This document shows, in pieces, positions 6,848 to 9,580 of a stretch of 9,580 bases of DNA (within the stretch, counting starts at the first letter, position 1; the number at the start of each line of letters is the position of its first letter). The notes below the pieces were generated by a model. It was not told where the DNA came from. It was given only the letters and a program-made list of their open reading frames with translations, and did no database searches. The stretch comes from Ralstonia sp. UBA689 (GTDB lineage Bacteria; Pseudomonadota; Gammaproteobacteria; Burkholderiales; Burkholderiaceae): the NCBI RefSeq assembly GCF_002298975.1, contig NZ_DBMV01000011.1:287257-296836 (forward strand), read 5' to 3'. A program made the translations under genes and the position numbers.

Positions 6848-6888
6848 GTTCGACTCAAGCAGAAACGGAAACGGAAGCGGCGGACAAA

Positions 6889-8322
6889 CTAGAAGGGGCC
6901 CAGATGCATGGCGACGCCTGCTGCAATGGCGACGATGCAGATGACAAACCACGCAGCCAGAAGCGGCGCGACAAAACGCACCCACTTGAGGTACGGAATG
7001 CCGGACGTTGCCAGTACGGCCATCAACACGCCGGACGTTGGGTTGAAGCAGTTCATGAAGCCCTCGCCCAGCAGCACCGCCTGCACCGTGACCTGCCGGG
7101 TCAGGTGCAGCGTGTCGCCCAGCGGCGCGAAGATCGGGATCAGCACGGCCGATTCACCCGAGCCGGACGAGATACCGACGTGCATCAGCGCGGCACTCAA
7201 GAACATGGCAATTGCGGCCAGGGTGGAATCCAGCGGCGCCAGCCATCCGGCGAGCATGTTGACGATCGTGTCGAGGATCTTGCCGTGGCTCAGCACGATC
7301 GAGATGGCCCGCGCCAGCCCCACCACCAGCGCCCCCTTGACGAGGCCGCCGCAGCCTTGCATGAACGTATCTGCAATCTTGCCCGGCCGAATGCCGCTCA
7401 CGGCACCTGCGGCAATTGCCATGATGAGGAACATGGCCACCATCTCCGTCTCCGCCCAGTGCAGCGTTGACGAACCGTAGACAAAGACCGACAGGCAGAC
7501 GACCACGATGCCAACCACCACGCCCTGCCGCAGGTCCAGCCGTGCGCCTTGTTGCATGGGCGAAGGCGGCACGGCGGCCATGGATTGCACGGCACCACGC
7601 GATTGCGATTGATACGCGCGAACCCGGACGATGAGAAACACAATGGTGACGATCAGGAACGCGATGTAGATGCACACCCGGAACCCCATGCCCGAGAACA
7701 TCGGCAGGCCGGCCAGGCGCTGCGTCAAGCCGGTCGTCACCGGGTTGAGGATGCCGGTGTTGAAACCCGCATACGTGCCCAGATAAATCAGGCCCGCACC
7801 AATTTCTTTCGACAGGCCCATTGATTCCGCAAGCAGCAGACCAAGCGGGACGAACGCCACCACCGAATTCGTCACCACGCCCAGCGTGCCCAGCAGCGAG
7901 AAGACCACGCAAATGACGATGACGGTGATGTGCGCGCGCGCGCCATTTCCGCGCGCCACCATGCCCAGCGCATTGCGCACCGCGCCCGTCGCTTCCAGCA
8001 CGGCCAGCGCACCGCCGGTAAACAGAATCAGAAAGATGATCGCCGCAGAATCAACCATCCCCTTGGCCAGCGCGACAAACATCTCGCCGGGCATCACGCC
8101 GTGCTGCGGGACGGCTTTCAGGCTGTTGGGAACAACAAGGCTGACGCCATTGCTGACCGTGCGGGAGAACTCGCCCGCTGGCACGAGCCATGTCGCAATG
8201 GTGGCCAGCACCAGCATGCCGAACAGCAGCACGTAGGGGTTGATCGGGTCTTTGCCCTTGGCCGCGTGGGATGCCTGGAGCTTCTGCTCCACGCCTTCAA
8301 CGGGCTGGCTGACGTTGTTCAT
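6889..8322 (-). CDS. YfcC/DcuC-family membrane carrier
   Basis: This 477-residue inner-membrane protein of the YfcC branch of the DcuC-like carriers (C4-dicarboxylate anaerobic carrier Pfam family) belongs to a group used for anions such as dicarboxylates or amino acid derivatives. A short cytoplasmic N-terminus is followed by about a dozen hydrophobic segments, for example 30-47, 92-110, 132-165, 216-233, 266-282, 293-310, 326-344, 366-382 and 450-472. Conserved loops are AGFNTGILNPVTTGLTQR (185-202), SSGSGESAVLIPIFAPLGD (385-403) and NCFNPTSGVLMAVL (424-437), which resemble the substrate and ion-binding re-entrant regions of the family. The ATG at 8322 has GGAGGAG just upstream (8327-8333). 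An open frame continues to 8586, but it crosses the divergent regulator's start and is not credible. It leads the carrier-amidohydrolase unit. Confidence 0.92.
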   Translation of the reverse strand: MNNVSQPVEGVEQKLQASHAAKGKDPINPYVLLFGMLVLATIATWLVPAGEFSRTVSNGVSLVVPNSLKAVPQHGVMPGEMFVALAKGMVDSAAIIFLILFTGGALAVLEATGAVRNALGMVARGNGARAHITVIVICVVFSLLGTLGVVTNSVVAFVPLGLLLAESMGLSKEIGAGLIYLGTYAGFNTGILNPVTTGLTQRLAGLPMFSGMGFRVCIYIAFLIVTIVFLIVRVRAYQSQSRGAVQSMAAVPPSPMQQGARLDLRQGVVVGIVVVCLSVFVYGSSTLHWAETEMVAMFLIMAIAAGAVSGIRPGKIADTFMQGCGGLVKGALVVGLARAISIVLSHGKILDTIVNMLAGWLAPLDSTLAAIAMFLSAALMHVGISSGSGESAVLIPIFAPLGDTLHLTRQVTVQAVLLGEGFMNCFNPTSGVLMAVLATSGIPYLKWVRFVAPLLAAWFVICIVAIAAGVAMHLGPF

Positions 8323-8326
8323 GATG

Positions 8327-8333
8327 CTCCTCC
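8327..8333 (-). promoter_or_regulatory. Ribosome binding site of the carrier gene
   Basis: The minus strand has GGAGGAG followed by CATC and then the ATG at 8322. This strong site fixes the start and argues against the 88-residue upstream extension of the frame. Confidence 0.8.
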
Positions 8334-8433
8334 ATCCATGCGTTCGAGCGTTGATCCACTCTGTGTTTTGTTTTGGTCTGTTTGGTTTGTTCGGCGTGGG
8401 AATGTCCGCATCCGTTGACCGACTTTGGTGACG

Positions 8434-8439
8434 AGTATC
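8434..8439 (-). promoter_or_regulatory. Candidate -10 of the carrier/amidohydrolase promoter
   Basis: The minus strand reads GATACT here (four of six to consensus) with no good -35, as is common at promoters that need a LysR-type activator. The start would fall near 8427, giving a leader of about 105 nt. The main support is that it places the LysR box at about -64. A weak promoter for the regulator on the plus strand, TTGACC (8415-8420) with TATCAG (8436-8441, 15-bp spacing), would overlap it. Confidence 0.35.
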
Positions 8440-8480
8440 AGTGAAAGCAGGCGTGGAAAGTTGCGCTTCAGCCTGCGAAA

Positions 8481-8501
8481 ATGTTGCACCCCATGCAACA
8501 T
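8481..8501. promoter_or_regulatory. LysR-type operator (perfect 8-5-8 inverted repeat)
   Basis: ATGTTGCA (8481-8488) and TGCAACAT (8494-8501) are exact reverse complements separated by CCCCA. The inner T8485 to A8497 fits the T-N11-A pattern of LysR-type recognition sites. It abuts the AGGAG of the regulator gene and lies about 160 bp before the carrier start codon. Binding here could both repress the regulator and activate the carrier operon. Degenerate half-sites TTGCG (8461-8465) and TGCGAA (8474-8479) lie on the carrier side, where an activation site would be expected. Confidence 0.75.
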
Positions 8502-8515
8502 AGGAGCCGTCATTG
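8502..8515 (+). promoter_or_regulatory. RBS and TTG start of the divergent lysR gene
   Basis: AGGAG (8502-8506) is followed by six bases and a TTG codon at 8513. The next in-frame ATG would remove part of the helix-turn-helix, so the TTG start is favoured. Confidence 0.75.
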
Positions 8516-9427
8516 AACGCCCTCGGACAAAGCCTTTCAGAGCGCACTTTGCAGTACCTGGTGGCGATCGCCACGTACGGCGGCATGCGTCAGGCGGCAC
8601 TTGGCCTGGATGTGAACGTCTCGACCATCAGCCGGCAGGTTGCGCTGGCCGAGCGTGAACTGCGGCTGTCGCTCGTCACGCGACGGGGCCGCAAGATGGA
8701 GCTGACCGAAGCGGGCCAGATGGCGGTCGATTACTTTCATGATTGCGAGCGCAATGCCCGCCGCTTCCGTGCCCAGCTTGATGAATATCGCGGCCTGAAG
8801 CGGGGGCAAGTCACCATCGCTGTCGGCGAGGGGATGGTGACGGGCCTGGTCTCGGTGGCGCTCAAGCCCTTCCTGGACAAATACCCCGACATTGTCGTGG
8901 AGCTGCGCACCGGCCCGCTGTCCCAACTCATCTCCATGATCCGGGAGGATGTGGTCGACATTTGCGTGTCCATCGGCGCCACGAATGATCCAACGCTGAC
9001 CGCGCGCCTGTTCCAGAGCGAGCCTTTGTGCGCCATCTTCTCGGTCGACCATCCGATGGCCTCACGCAAGTCCGTCAAGATGGAAGAGCTGGCCAACGAG
9101 CGCCTCGTCTTCATGCCTGCGGAGTTCGGGGTGCAGCGCTATATCAACGCGATCGTGGCTGATATCGGGCGGACGTACGTACCGGCATTCCGGTGCGACC
9201 GGTTCTGGAGCGCCTCGGCCATCGCGGCGCAAAACCTGGCCGTTGCCTTCATGACGCGCGGGGCCGCTCAGGAGCGGATTACTGCTGGGCAAGTCAAGGC
9301 CGTGCCGCTTGACCATCCGATCGCCCGTACGTTTGATCGCTACGTGATCACCCGGACCGGGCGGCGGCTGGGTCCGGCTGCGAACTACCTCTTGCGGGAA
9401 ATCGTCCGGCGCATGTCGACGGTGTAG
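8513..9427 (+). CDS. LysR-type regulator of the carrier/amidohydrolase operon
   Basis: This 304-residue LysR-type regulator has its N-terminal helix-turn-helix in residues 9-68, with DVNVSTISRQVALAEREL (33-50) as the recognition segment and SLVTRRGRKMELTEAGQ after it. A linker helix leads to the effector-binding domain from about residue 98 (VTIAVGEGMVTG onward). The variation YGGMRQAALGL in the first helices, in place of the more usual SFTRAAERL, places it in a less common subgroup. It is divergent from the carrier gene over a 190-bp control region containing a clear LysR box, so it very probably controls that operon and itself. The inducer is likely the transported compound or its hydrolysis product, which is inference. 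The TTG start is supported by a well-placed AGGAG. Confidence 0.93.
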   Translation: MNALGQSLSERTLQYLVAIATYGGMRQAALGLDVNVSTISRQVALAERELRLSLVTRRGRKMELTEAGQMAVDYFHDCERNARRFRAQLDEYRGLKRGQVTIAVGEGMVTGLVSVALKPFLDKYPDIVVELRTGPLSQLISMIREDVVDICVSIGATNDPTLTARLFQSEPLCAIFSVDHPMASRKSVKMEELANERLVFMPAEFGVQRYINAIVADIGRTYVPAFRCDRFWSASAIAAQNLAVAFMTRGAAQERITAGQVKAVPLDHPIARTFDRYVITRTGRRLGPAANYLLREIVRRMSTV

Positions 9428-9440
9428 CGGTGGCGGCGGC

Positions 9441-9566
9441 TCAGGCTGCGTCGCCAGCATCCGCTTTTGGCTGCGAACTCAGCCAGCCGCCCAATGTTTG
9501 CGCTGCCTCTTGGCCGGCGCCGGTTCGTGCTGGCTGAAGTGCTGTCGGGGCGCACAGCCGGGCCTG
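9441..9566 (-). other. Possible 3' end of a convergent reading frame
   Basis: On the minus strand a frame of 41 codons ends GWLSSQPKADAGDAA before a TGA at 9441-9443, 13 bp from the lysR stop. Its Ala/Gly/Gln-rich tail looks like a plausible beta-proteobacterial C-terminus. However, an in-frame TGA at 9567-9569 closes it upstream, no ATG or GTG start lies between, and third-position GC is only moderate. It may be a broken gene remnant or plain non-coding DNA. I recognise no family. Confidence 0.2.
9477..9540. repeat. Inverted repeat downstream of the lysR gene
   Basis: TCAGCCAGC (9479-9487) and GCTGGCTGA (9529-9537) are exact reverse complements around a 41-base spacer, and the match extends outward (AC/GT) with one bulged A. 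It may fold at the 3' end of the regulator transcript. No T-run follows. Confidence 0.4.
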
Positions 9567-9580
9567 TCAGTAATTTCGTG

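Noticed and set aside
5747..6892. A 381-codon plus-strand frame opposite the amidohydrolase
   Set aside because: It is antisense to a gene with clear metal-binding motifs and is dominated by Arg, His and Ala.
8447..8476. GCAGGC and GCCTGC as a second inverted repeat in the regulator region
   Set aside because: The arms are only six bases with an 18-base gap, which is expected by chance in GC-rich DNA.
8323..8586. An 88-residue N-terminal extension of the carrier
   Set aside because: It would overlap the divergent regulator start and control region, is hydrophilic and low in complexity, and a strong ribosome binding site favours ATG 8322.
9514..9523. The 10-bp palindrome CCGGCGCCGG
   Set aside because: Short GC palindromes like this are frequent by chance at this base composition and it has no other context.

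Overview
The window is GC-rich, densely packed bacterial chromosome (or chromid) DNA. The intergenic palindromes, codon preference and protein types suggest a beta-proteobacterium of the Burkholderiaceae, most like Ralstonia or Cupriavidus. That is my reading of the sequence, not the result of a search. I see no tRNA, rRNA, CRISPR array, transposase or phage gene.

Left part (1-3206). A large imperfect palindrome (19-144) lies beyond the 3' end of a leftward gene run: a class II branched-chain aminotransferase (ilvE-like, 1987-3087), an alpha/beta hydrolase (1153-1956) and a LysR-type regulator (220-1113). The spacers are 30 and 39 bp, so the three probably form one transcription unit. A short hairpin followed by a T-rich stretch after the LysR gene may end it.

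Middle (3207-5656). A HipA-family kinase with its own N-terminal helix-turn-helix (YjjJ/HipH type, 3207-4559, leftward) is divergent from a crotonase-fold protein of the ECHDC3 type (4823-5617, rightward). The 263-bp region between them holds an extended -10 promoter for the kinase, three 12-bp direct repeats covering its start site and leader, and a separate 20-bp near-palindrome. No separate hipB-like antitoxin gene is present. The crotonase-like protein lacks both glutamates used by classical enoyl-CoA hydratases.

Right part (5657-9580). A YfcC/DcuC-family membrane carrier (6889-8322) and an M20D amidohydrolase (5657-6847), 41 bp apart, form a leftward import-and-hydrolysis pair that resembles AbgT/AbgAB in logic. 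A LysR-type regulator (8513-9427, TTG start) is divergent from them. The 190-bp control region has a perfect 8-5-8 inverted repeat containing a T-N11-A LysR box, centred about 64 bp upstream of the likely carrier start site, the classical geometry for LysR-type activation. The carrier leader also has a 42-nt stretch with no U. The last 150 bp may hold the 3' end of a convergent gene, but that is weakly supported.

I do not see a clearly new multi-gene system. The two most promising items are the solitary HTH-HipA kinase with its phased 12-bp repeats, and the LysR-controlled carrier/amidohydrolase module of unknown substrate.
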